Source of the DNA: an uncultured Clostridium sp.
GTDB taxonomy: Bacteria > Bacillota > Clostridia > Christensenellales > Pumilibacteraceae
Length of the DNA stretch: 8,742 nt
Assembly (NCBI GenBank): GCA_900555125.1
Contig: USKH01000038.1
Location: forward strand, 1 to 8,742
Reading direction: 5' to 3'
Below are positions 1-5,714 of the stretch, piece after piece (the first letter of the stretch is position 1; the number at the start of each line of letters is the position of its first letter). The position numbers and the translations under genes were made by a program. The notes under the pieces were generated by a model. It made no database searches, was not told the origin of the DNA, and saw only the letters and a program-made list of their open reading frames with translations.

Positions 1-1
1 T

Positions 2-1480
2 CCCGGACTTTCCGTCCTCGACGAGTATTACAGACTCAATAAAAAAGACCCCAACTATTCGCTTTGCCGCGCAACAGTCAACCGTGGCGAAAACGCGCAC
101 ACCGACAACAAATTCGGACTTAATAAAGAAGCCGCCATGCAGATAAACAGACTGTTCATGACGCCCGAAGAGAATCTCGAAGATAAAAAAATCAGCGACT
201 ATTTCGACGATAACTTCTGGAACAGCAACTTCTGGCTTTACTGGCAGACGATGTTTGCTTTCCACACCTGGGATTCTGCGCTCGAAATGAAACGCTATCT
301 CCAAAGATACGTTCATCACATCGACGGGTTGCCCGACTTTTCCGCACTGCGCTTTACCAAATACAATCAGTACGAAAGCCTTATCCTTCCGCTTCAGAAA
401 TATCTCGAAGCGCACGGAGTAAAGGTGGAATACGGAATGGACGTAAAGAACGTCGTATTCGACATAAGCGGCAAAAAGAAAGTGGCAAAGAAAATCGAAT
501 ACGTCAAAAACGGACAGAAAGGCGAAATAGACCTTCTTGAAAGCGATCTCGTATTCATTACCAACGGCTGTTGCACCGATACGAGCTGCTACGGCGACCA
601 GACACACGCACCCGATCTTAGTAAAGTGAGAAAGGGCGGCGGCGAGTCGTGGGATTTGTGGAAAAACATCGCTATTCAGGATCCTGCGTTCGGCAATCCC
701 GACAACTACTGCGATCATCCCGATCAGACAAACTGGATGAGCGCGACCGTCGAAACCTCGGACGACGAGATTATCGAGTATATCGAAAAAATCTGCCGCA
801 GAGATCCCCGTGCCGGCAGAGTTACCACCGGCGGCATAGTCACCGTCAAGGACAGCGTGGACAACTGGTATATGTCCTGGACAATCAACCGTCAGCCTCA
901 GTTCAAATCGCAGGATAAAAAGTCGGTGCTTATATGGCTGTATTCGCTCAATACCGACAGACCGGGTAACTACGTCAAAAAGCCCATGCGCGAATGTACC
1001 GGCGAAGAAGTTTGCCGCGAATGGCTGTATCACATCGGTTTGCCGCTCGAAAAAATCGACGAGTATGCAAAAACCAAAGCCAACACCACAACTTGCTATA
1101 TGCCGTTCATAAATGCGTTCTTCCGTCCGAGAAAGAACAGCGATCGACCCAAGGTCGTGCCGGAAGGAGCGGTAAACTTTGCGTTCATCGGTCAGTTTGC
1201 CGAAACGCCGAGAGATACCATTTTCACCATCGAATATTCGATGCGTACCGGTATGGAATCGGTTTATACCTTGCTCGACATCGACAGAGCGGTACCCGAA
1301 GTGTGGGGTAGCGTATACGACGTGCGCGAACTTCTTAAAGCCGTGTACTATGCGCTCGATAAACAGCCCATAACCAGTATGAAGCTTACGATGAAGGAAA
1401 AATTACTGCTGAAAGACGTCACGGAAAAGTTTAAAGGCACGGACGTCGAAAAACTGATTAAGGAAAGCGGCATTCTCTGA
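2..1480 (+). CDS. ohyA: Oleate hydratase (MCRA family), 5' end outside window
   Basis: FAD-dependent fatty acid hydratase that adds water across the cis-9 double bond of oleic or linoleic acid to give 10-hydroxy fatty acids; it acts in the cytoplasm or at the inner membrane face and helps detoxify unsaturated fatty acids. The frame is open from base 2, so 492 residues are visible of a family length near 570-590; the N-terminal Rossmann dinucleotide motif and the catalytic Glu of the GGREME motif lie upstream. Visible family motifs are SVLDEYYRLNKKDPNYS at the start, MKRYLQRYVHHIDGLPDFSA (its Tyr, fragment residue 99, matches catalytic Tyr201 of the Staphylococcus aureus enzyme by my alignment from memory), KYNQYES, KRDP-type CRRDPRAG with TGGIVTVKDS, and AFIGQFAETPRDT near the C-terminus. 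The ATG at 137 is internal, not the start. Oddity: the usual TNGS segment reads TNGCCTDTSCYGD, with three cysteines. A terminator follows the stop codon. Confidence 0.95.
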   Translation, partial: PGLSVLDEYYRLNKKDPNYSLCRATVNRGENAHTDNKFGLNKEAAMQINRLFMTPEENLEDKKISDYFDDNFWNSNFWLYWQTMFAFHTWDSALEMKRYLQRYVHHIDGLPDFSALRFTKYNQYESLILPLQKYLEAHGVKVEYGMDVKNVVFDISGKKKVAKKIEYVKNGQKGEIDLLESDLVFITNGCCTDTSCYGDQTHAPDLSKVRKGGGESWDLWKNIAIQDPAFGNPDNYCDHPDQTNWMSATVETSDDEIIEYIEKICRRDPRAGRVTTGGIVTVKDSVDNWYMSWTINRQPQFKSQDKKSVLIWLYSLNTDRPGNYVKKPMRECTGEEVCREWLYHIGLPLEKIDEYAKTKANTTTCYMPFINAFFRPRKNSDRPKVVPEGAVNFAFIGQFAETPRDTIFTIEYSMRTGMESVYTLLDIDRAVPEVWGSVYDVRELLKAVYYALDKQPITSMKLTMKEKLLLKDVTEKFKGTDVEKLIKESGIL

Positions 1481-1510
1481 TTTAGGCGGAGAGAAAACAA
1501 AATAACGTTA

Positions 1511-1547
1511 AAAACGTCGGCGATTGTATTTTTCGCCGGCGTTTTTT
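1511..1547 (+). terminator. Intrinsic terminator after oleate hydratase
   Basis: A stem formed by ACGTCGGCGA and TCGCCGGCGT (ten pairs, one of them T-G) encloses a short T-rich loop. It is preceded by an A-run and followed by a run of six T. It starts about 30 bases after the oleate hydratase stop and separates that gene from the AraC-GH5 unit. Confidence 0.88.
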
Positions 1548-1560
1548 GTATTCGCCTGAG

Positions 1561-1589
1561 TTGACTTTTATTTTCTTCGCTGGTATACT
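1561..1589 (+). promoter_or_regulatory. Promoter P1 of the AraC-GH5 unit
   Basis: The -35 box TTGACT (1561-1566) and -10 box TATACT (1584-1589) are separated by exactly 17 bases. TGG just before the -10 makes an extended -10. Each box matches the housekeeping consensus at five of six bases. Transcription would start near 1596 and give a leader of roughly 95 bases that contains the direct repeats at 1605-1634. Confidence 0.7.
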
Positions 1590-1604
1590 TGATTTGCAAA
1601 AAAT

Positions 1605-1634
1605 CTATCTTTTGTCCATAAAGTGCTATCTTTT
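1605..1634 (+). repeat. Direct repeat with 21-bp period, candidate AraC-family operator
   Basis: CTATCTTTT occurs at 1605-1613 and again at 1626-1634, an offset of 21 bases or two helical turns; a C eleven bases after each repeat start also matches. AraC-family regulators typically bind two tandem half-sites with this spacing. The repeats lie downstream of the P1 start point and end seven bases before the -35 of P2. A bound regulator could therefore block P1 and contact polymerase at P2. That the adjacent AraC protein binds here is inference. Confidence 0.55.
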
Positions 1635-1640
1635 CCCGAT

Positions 1641-1669
1641 TTACTAAAAGAGGGGCGGAGTGGTATAAT
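1641..1669 (+). promoter_or_regulatory. Promoter P2 of the AraC-GH5 unit
   Basis: A perfect -10 TATAAT (1664-1669) is preceded by TGG, making an extended -10. At a 17-base spacer the -35 is weak (TTACTA, 1641-1646), as expected for an activator-dependent promoter. Transcription would start near 1676, leaving a leader of about 14 bases that still holds the GGAG ribosome binding site at 1680-1683. Confidence 0.6.
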
Positions 1670-1689
1670 TCGGGTGTTCGGAGCAAAAA

Positions 1690-2442
1690 ATGAGCGAAAA
1701 AACGTTTAATATATCGGTTACCAACGACGGCGTGCAGGTTTTTCCCATGCACGCGCACGACGCGGAAGAAATAGTTTTGTACGTCGAAGGCGAGGGCGTC
1801 ATGCGAACGAACGAGCGCAACGTAAAGTTTTTTCCGGGCAAAATACTGGTAATTCCGCGCGGAATAATGCACGGGTCGGCGTCCGCCGGATATTTCAAAA
1901 ACGTTTGCATTTACTGCGATTTCGGCGAAATAAAAAAGGTTACCGAAGTAAGCGATACGGCAATCGGCTGCGTTTCGTCGCTTATAAAAATCATGAACTA
2001 CTACTTTTATTCCGATCGGGAAATGAGCGAAAGTCTGCTCGTCCCGCTTAAAAACGCGATACTTCTGCAACTTAATGAAAATTTTTCGGGCAGCGGAGCG
2101 GCGGAAAAAGTGTATCTCGACATGTGCGAAAACTATGCCCGCCCCGATTATTCGCTTAAAGACGCGATAAAAAACAGCCACTATTGCGACGATTATTTCC
2201 GTGCGAAATTTACAGCCGCGTACGGGATGCCCCCGCTTAAACTGCTGAATAAAATGCGGCTGGATAAAGCTCGGCGCATGCTTTCCGTGCCTATGGGTAA
2301 GCTTTCCGTGGGCGAAGTCGCGGCTGCGTGCGGCTACGGCGACAGACTGTATTTTTCGAGAGCGTACAAAAAGGCGTTCGGAATAAGCCCCGAACAAGAG
2401 AAACTAAACGCCGTAAAAGGCAAAGAATTCAAACAAAATTAA
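1690..2442 (+). CDS. AraC-family transcriptional regulator with N-terminal cupin
   Basis: One-component DNA-binding regulator of 250 residues. Residues about 15-75 form a small cupin sensing domain (FPMHAHDAEEIVLY, then FFPGKILVIPRGIMHG, which has the typical AraC cupin pattern). A linker leads to two helix-turn-helix motifs: roughly 155-200 (SLKDAIKNSHYCDDYFRAKF through RLDKARRML) and 206-235 (LSVGEVAAACGYGDRLYFSR, then FGISP), the canonical AraC signature. The ATG at 1690 has a GGAG site six bases upstream; tandem promoters and a 21-bp direct repeat lie in front. The gene is followed after 17 bases by a GH5 enzyme on the same strand, so it most likely senses a sugar or glycoside, controls that enzyme and itself. 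The effector is unknown. The large open frame on the opposite strand at 1348-2397 is a shadow of this gene. Confidence 0.92.
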   Translation: MSEKTFNISVTNDGVQVFPMHAHDAEEIVLYVEGEGVMRTNERNVKFFPGKILVIPRGIMHGSASAGYFKNVCIYCDFGEIKKVTEVSDTAIGCVSSLIKIMNYYFYSDREMSESLLVPLKNAILLQLNENFSGSGAAEKVYLDMCENYARPDYSLKDAIKNSHYCDDYFRAKFTAAYGMPPLKLLNKMRLDKARRMLSVPMGKLSVGEVAAACGYGDRLYFSRAYKKAFGISPEQEKLNAVKGKEFKQN

Positions 2443-2460
2443 CTTAAAGGAGAAAAATTC

Positions 2461-3552
2461 ATGCAGTGGAAAGGACACGAAAAGGGAATGGGAATAGGCG
2501 GCTGGCTGACCAACTACAAGCGCTTTAACTGTATTCCGATGGACAAGCGCCTGGACTTAACCGTGGGCGACTACGAGCATTTCGACTCGTACATAACCGA
2601 AAAGGACGTAAAATATATCGCCTCGCTCGGCTTCGACCATATTCGCCTCGGTTTCGATCAGATAGTGGTGGAAGAAAAGCCCGGCGTTCTGCGCGAGCGT
2701 ACGATGAAGCTTATCGACAACTTCGTGGACTGGTGCAAGGGCGCCGGTATAAACGCCGTTCTCAATCTGCACAAGGCGATAGGCAACTACTGCGACGTAG
2801 ATTTCCCCGTTTCGCTGTTTGAAAGCGACGAACTTAAAGAAAATTTTATCGCGCTGTGGAAAAATTTTGCCGAAAGATATAAAAATCAGCCGCATGTGGC
2901 GTTTGAGCTTCTCAACGAAGTGCGCGGAAGCAGTGCGGACTGGAACGCGCTGTGGATTAAAACTCTGTCCGAGATCCGCAAAATCGCGCCCGATTCGTAT
3001 GTGGTTGCAGGCGGAAACGACTGGAACAATCCGCCGTCCATGCGCGAAATCGCCGTGGTGGACGACCCTAAACTGGTCTACACGTTCCACATGTACTATC
3101 CGCACAATTTCACTCACCAGAAGGGCGTTCTGCAAATATGGCAGGTTTATTATAACCGCGATATGCCCTACCCGTGCGACGCTAAAAGATATATCGAGTG
3201 CGGAGAAACGCTCGGCTTTCGCGACGACTATCTCGATAAAGGCGGCAAAATGGATATAGGCGCGCTCGAAAACGCCTTGCGCCCCGCTCTGGACTTTGCC
3301 GACAAACATAAGGATAAAATTGTGTGGTGCGGCGAGTTCGGAACCATTCGCCATGCGAATATTGCCTGGCGCGAACACTGGATGAATGACGTCATTCTGC
3401 TACTTAAACGCCACGATATTTCCTACTGCGTGTGGAACTATTTAAGTACGCCCAACGACGGCAATCGTTTCAGCCTCGTGGACGACGAAAACCGTAAAAT
3501 TTTAAGCGACAATCTTAAAAAAATTCTTCTCGGCAACGTAAAAGAATATTAA
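2461..3552 (+). CDS. Glycoside hydrolase family 5 (cellulase-fold), cytoplasmic
   Basis: Retaining glycosidase of clan GH-A, 363 residues with a (beta/alpha)8 barrel. Family signatures appear in order: IRLGF with Arg62 after beta-strand 2; LNLH with His104; FELLNEV with acid/base Glu153 after strand 4; HMYYPH with His210 and Tyr212; WCGEFG with nucleophile Glu292 after strand 7; and VWNY with Trp325 after strand 8. The length equals one catalytic domain; no carbohydrate-binding module is seen. There is no signal peptide or membrane segment: the N-terminus is MQWKGHEKGMGIGGWL. It therefore probably cleaves imported oligosaccharides or glycosides rather than polymer outside the cell. The start is fixed by AGGAG at 2448-2452, eight bases upstream. 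It is cotranscribed with the AraC regulator and followed by a terminator. The substrate (beta-glucan, mannan, glycosylceramide or other GH5 targets) cannot be told from sequence alone. Confidence 0.9.
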   Translation: MQWKGHEKGMGIGGWLTNYKRFNCIPMDKRLDLTVGDYEHFDSYITEKDVKYIASLGFDHIRLGFDQIVVEEKPGVLRERTMKLIDNFVDWCKGAGINAVLNLHKAIGNYCDVDFPVSLFESDELKENFIALWKNFAERYKNQPHVAFELLNEVRGSSADWNALWIKTLSEIRKIAPDSYVVAGGNDWNNPPSMREIAVVDDPKLVYTFHMYYPHNFTHQKGVLQIWQVYYNRDMPYPCDAKRYIECGETLGFRDDYLDKGGKMDIGALENALRPALDFADKHKDKIVWCGEFGTIRHANIAWREHWMNDVILLLKRHDISYCVWNYLSTPNDGNRFSLVDDENRKILSDNLKKILLGNVKEY

Positions 3553-3566
3553 ACGTTTATATCGGC

Positions 3567-3597
3567 AACGCCTTTCCTTTCTCGGAAGGGCGTTTTT
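3567..3597 (+). terminator. Intrinsic terminator after GH5
   Basis: AACGCCTTTCC pairs with GGAAGGGCGTT (one T-G pair) around a six-base loop and runs into five T. It lies 15 bases after the GH5 stop codon and ends the AraC-GH5 transcript. The T-run is on the plus strand only. Confidence 0.9.
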
Positions 3598-3674
3598 GCA
3601 CGCCGCGGATAAACTGCATGCTACGGAGAAGATAAAAGTTTTTACTCCGCTTATTTGTGATTTCGATTGCGCGT

Positions 3675-3857
3675 TCAGGCGGCGTTTTCGTCGTTTTCCG
3701 AGGGCGTGTGGTCCGGATTTTGCGTTACGTATAGCTTTTTCCGGCTAATAAAGCCGTAAAGGTCGGATAAGAGAAAGGCGGAAAAACACGAGATTTCGAT
3801 TTTCGGGGAACAAAAGTGTTTTTTGACTTCTTCGGGTGAAGAAGGGTTGTTTTTCAT
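3675..3857 (-). CDS. Putative small protein, PxIEIxxF type, 60 residues
   Basis: A 60-codon minus-strand frame. The ATG at 3855-3857 has GGAG (3864-3867) six bases upstream, a better start than the in-frame TTG at 3867-3869, which overlaps that site. The protein starts MKNNPSSPEEVKKHFCSPKI, continues EISCFSAFLLSDLYGF, and ends in a polar acidic tail (NPDHTPSENDENAA). The charged N-terminus, a central aromatic or Cys-Pro-x-IEI-x-x-F core and an acidic disordered tail recall the many short uncharacterised Clostridia proteins with a YxxPxIEIxxF pattern; this is recollection, not a search. No function is known. There is no signal peptide; the hydrophobic stretch is too short for a clear membrane helix. 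A foldable region with a terminator-like T-run lies directly upstream. It could be chance, but the well-placed ribosome site and the motif argue for a real gene. Confidence 0.5.
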   Translation of the reverse strand: MKNNPSSPEEVKKHFCSPKIEISCFSAFLLSDLYGFISRKKLYVTQNPDHTPSENDENAA

Positions 3858-3867
3858 GTTTTTCTCC

Positions 3868-3979
3868 AAAAAAATAAGGCGCTCGTGCGCGCATCTGCAA
3901 AAACCCGACGACGCTTGTGCAATGCTCGCAAAGTGATTCGGTTACCCGGTGGAAACCTGTTCGTATCCGGATTACGCAC
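3868..3979 (-). ncRNA. Candidate structured RNA or attenuator leader
   Basis: Read on the minus strand, GTGCGT (3979-3974) pairs with GCGCAC (3890-3885), AATCCG (3973-3968) with CGGGTT (3907-3902), and ACGA (3964-3961) with TCGT (3911-3908). This gives a long interrupted closing helix around about 50 bases that contain a small hairpin, GGTT (3957-3954) with AACC (3943-3940). Two of the pairs are G-U on this strand and would be C-A mismatches on the plus strand, so minus is the likely sense. The 3' side runs into TTATTTTTTT and then the GGAG site of the small ORF. A second hairpin, GCGTCGT (3914-3908) with ACGAGCGC (3886-3879, one bulge), would use bases of the first helix and form a terminator. 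It matches no riboswitch or small RNA class that I recognise. Only a weak -10-like TAATAT (3987-3982) is seen upstream. Confidence 0.35.
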
Positions 3980-4006
3980 TCATATTACCGCAAAAAAAAT
4001 CAAAAG

Positions 4007-4041
4007 AAGCGTTTTTCAATTTCGCGAAATTAAGCGTTTTT
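4007..4041. promoter_or_regulatory. Palindrome with flanking direct repeats, candidate operator
   Basis: A perfect 14-bp palindrome AATTTCGCGAAATT (4018-4031) is flanked by two identical copies of AAGCGTTTTT (4007-4016 and 4032-4041, period 25 bases). The array ends two bases before the -35 box of the MATE promoter, and on the other side it faces the possible minus-strand RNA. The position suggests a binding site for a dimeric regulator; which one is unknown. No regulator gene lies next to it. Confidence 0.5.
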
Positions 4042-4043
4042 AA

Positions 4044-4072
4044 TTGCTATTTTCCGCGCGCTATTGTATAAT
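4044..4072 (+). promoter_or_regulatory. Promoter of the MATE gene
   Basis: The -35 box TTGCTA (4044-4049) and a perfect -10 TATAAT (4067-4072) are separated by 17 bases. Transcription would begin near 4079, which excludes the in-frame TTG at 4064 as a start codon and gives a leader of about 27 bases before the ATG at 4106. Confidence 0.75.
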
Positions 4073-4105
4073 ATGTCCGATTTTCTTTCAAGGGAGATCG
4101 TACGA

Positions 4106-5566
4106 ATGGAAAAAACAACCAAAAAAGAAGGATTTTTAAAAAGGCTCATGCGTCCGTCGGATTTAACGACGGGTAAGCCGTGGCTCGTGATTCTCAAATA
4201 CGCCGCGCCGATAATACTGTCGCAACTGCTGCAACAGATCTACGTTTTAACCGACGCCGCGATATGCGGTCAGGTTTTGTCGGCAGAGCAGGTCGCAGGC
4301 GTAAACGATACTTTTCCGCTGACCTTCATGTTTTTGCAGTTCGCGTTCGGCTGTACGGGCGGATTCGGCGTAATAACCGCGGCGAGAGTGGGCAGGTCCG
4401 ACGAAAAGGGCGTGCGCGCGTCTTTCGTCACGCAAATCTATCTGTCGCTGATAATCTCGGCTGTTCTCACCGCGTTGTCGGTTGTAACGCTTCCGTACAT
4501 GCTGCGCCTTATAAACGTCACGCCCGACAATTCCGAGGTTTATTCGGCTGCGTACGACTACTGTCTTATAATATTTCTCGGAATAGTGGCGCAGGTCGGC
4601 TATAATTTCGTGTGCGGAGTGCTGCGTGCGTACGGCGACTCGGTAACGCCTCTCGTGTTCCTTATAATTTCCACCGCGCTCAACGTCGGACTGGACTTAC
4701 TTTTCCTTATTCCGCTTTCAATGGGACCTGCGGGGGCCGCAATAGCCACGGTGCTGGCTCAGCTTATAAGCTTTGTCGCCTGCCTTGTCTACACGCTCAT
4801 CCGCTACGAAAAACTGCGCATCCGAAAAGAGGACTGGCGCGTTTCGGGCAAAGACGTTGCCGAGCACTTAAAGCAGGGCGTGCCGCTCGGACTTCAATAT
4901 TCCGTGCTTGCGGTGGGTATTATAGTTATGCAGGGCGCGCTCGTCAAGTTCGATATCTGCGCGGACGGAACGATGGTGCCGGGAACGCCTGCGCAAAACG
5001 GCTTCGGAGCGGCGACCAAGCTCAACAACTTCTTAATGTCGTTACACAACGGACTAAGCGTGGGTATGCTGGGCTACAACGCGCAAAACTTCGGCAAAGG
5101 CGAGTACGAACGCATTAAAAAAGGTACGGTGCAAGCTTTGTATATTATGCTTATCGTTTCCGCGTTCTGCTTTGTCGTCGGCATGCTGTGCAGCATAAAC
5201 GGAGCATATCAGTATATCTTTTTAAGCCCCGACAAAATAAACGAGCAGACCATCAGATTTGGCAACACTTACATTTACATCGACTTTGCCATGTATGCCG
5301 TTCTCGGCTTTTTAATGGTCACGAGAAGCGCGGCGCAGGGCGTTTGTCGTTCGGGATATGTTCTCGGGGCGGGAATTGCCGAGCTTGTCGCGAGAGTAGC
5401 GGGTTGCGCGTTTTTGCCCGTGCTTGTAAACGGCGGAGCGATAACCGCGTCGGCGAGCCTTGCCTCGTACGCGGCGCTGTGTTTCGGCGATCCTTTGGCA
5501 TGGCTGGCGGGTTCTGTTGCGGTGGCAATTCCGTTTTTCCGCAATATTCTTAGAATGAAGTACTGA
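4106..5566 (+). CDS. MATE-family multidrug efflux transporter
   Basis: Inner-membrane transporter of 486 residues with about twelve predicted helices in two bundles, exporting drugs or metabolites in exchange for Na+ or H+. Recognisable MATE features are the first helix ILKYAAPIILSQLLQQIYVL followed by TDAAICGQVL (Asp50); GVLRAYGDSVTPLVF at 171-185; and the conserved YNAQNFGKG (Gln327-Asn328) after helix 8. The second bundle repeats the pattern (LGFLMVTRSAAQGVCRSGYV). The start at 4106 is chosen because AAGGGAG lies nine bases upstream and earlier in-frame codons overlap the -10 box. A polar insert at about 283-306 (DICADGTMVPGTPAQNGFGA) between helices 7 and 8 is longer than in NorM-like proteins, which I recall as a feature of some clostridial MATE proteins. 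Substrate unknown. It is a single-gene unit with its own promoter, operator-like repeats and terminator. Confidence 0.93.
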   Translation: MEKTTKKEGFLKRLMRPSDLTTGKPWLVILKYAAPIILSQLLQQIYVLTDAAICGQVLSAEQVAGVNDTFPLTFMFLQFAFGCTGGFGVITAARVGRSDEKGVRASFVTQIYLSLIISAVLTALSVVTLPYMLRLINVTPDNSEVYSAAYDYCLIIFLGIVAQVGYNFVCGVLRAYGDSVTPLVFLIISTALNVGLDLLFLIPLSMGPAGAAIATVLAQLISFVACLVYTLIRYEKLRIRKEDWRVSGKDVAEHLKQGVPLGLQYSVLAVGIIVMQGALVKFDICADGTMVPGTPAQNGFGAATKLNNFLMSLHNGLSVGMLGYNAQNFGKGEYERIKKGTVQALYIMLIVSAFCFVVGMLCSINGAYQYIFLSPDKINEQTIRFGNTYIYIDFAMYAVLGFLMVTRSAAQGVCRSGYVLGAGIAELVARVAGCAFLPVLVNGGAITASASLASYAALCFGDPLAWLAGSVAVAIPFFRNILRMKY

Positions 5567-5581
5567 TAAATCGGTTAAAAA

Positions 5582-5614
5582 AGAGCGTTCCCGTAAACAC
5601 CGGGAGCGTTTTTT
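5582..5614 (+). terminator. Intrinsic terminator after MATE gene
   Basis: GCGTTCCCG (5585-5593) pairs with CGGGAGCGT (5601-5609) through G-C, A-T and T-G pairs around the loop TAAACAC. An A-run precedes it and six T follow. It lies about 15 bases after the stop codon. Confidence 0.88.
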
Positions 5615-5650
5615 CGTTTTGAGTAAGAGTGCCGCGCGTTTCGTCCGGGA

Positions 5651-5679
5651 TTGACAGAACGGCGAAAATATGGTACAAT
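5651..5679 (+). promoter_or_regulatory. Promoter of rmuC
   Basis: A perfect -35 TTGACA (5651-5656), a 17-base spacer, TGG, and the -10 box TACAAT (5674-5679). This is the strongest promoter by eye in the window. Transcription would start near 5686. The in-frame ATG at 5670 lies inside this promoter and so cannot be the rmuC start. Confidence 0.85.
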
Positions 5680-5714
5680 TATCGCGTAAAAACTCGTTCT
5701 ACGGAGGAAAAGGT

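Larger units (their letters stand above)
3553..4105. other. Gene-poor region between GH5 and MATE genes
   Basis: This 553-base stretch holds the GH5 terminator, a candidate small minus-strand ORF with an RNA-like structured leader, a palindrome with flanking repeats, and the MATE promoter. Bases 3598-3674 hold nothing supported beyond an A/T-rich imperfect hairpin (CGGAG at 3624-3628 with CTCCG at 3645-3649). No transfer RNA, insertion sequence or larger coding frame is seen. Confidence 0.6.

Noticed and set aside
1348..2397. 349-codon open frame on the minus strand opposite the AraC gene
   Set aside because: Overlaps a clear AraC regulator and the end of oleate hydratase, has no recognisable domain, and its low-complexity basic and aromatic composition is typical of antisense shadows produced by codon bias.
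2557..3378. 273-codon open frame on the minus strand opposite GH5
   Set aside because: Lies wholly inside the GH5 gene with its intact catalytic motifs; no ribosome site or family motif of its own.
3624..3649. Hairpin downstream of the small minus-strand ORF as its terminator
   Set aside because: CGGAG/CTCCG is short, the inner stem needs a bulge, and no T-run follows on the minus strand.
3868..3979. Identity as 6S RNA, SRP RNA, T-box or a known riboswitch
   Set aside because: The length is short for 6S RNA, and I found none of the conserved sequence blocks of SRP RNA, T-box or the riboswitch classes I can recall.
4064..4105. Upstream TTG start giving a 500-residue MATE protein
   Set aside because: This codon overlaps the TATAAT box, so it would not be in the transcript; the ATG at 4106 has a proper ribosome binding site.
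5670..5714. Upstream ATG start giving a 432-residue RmuC
   Set aside because: It lies between the -35 and -10 boxes of a near-consensus promoter, while the ATG at 5715 has GGAGG seven bases upstream and begins the membrane anchor.
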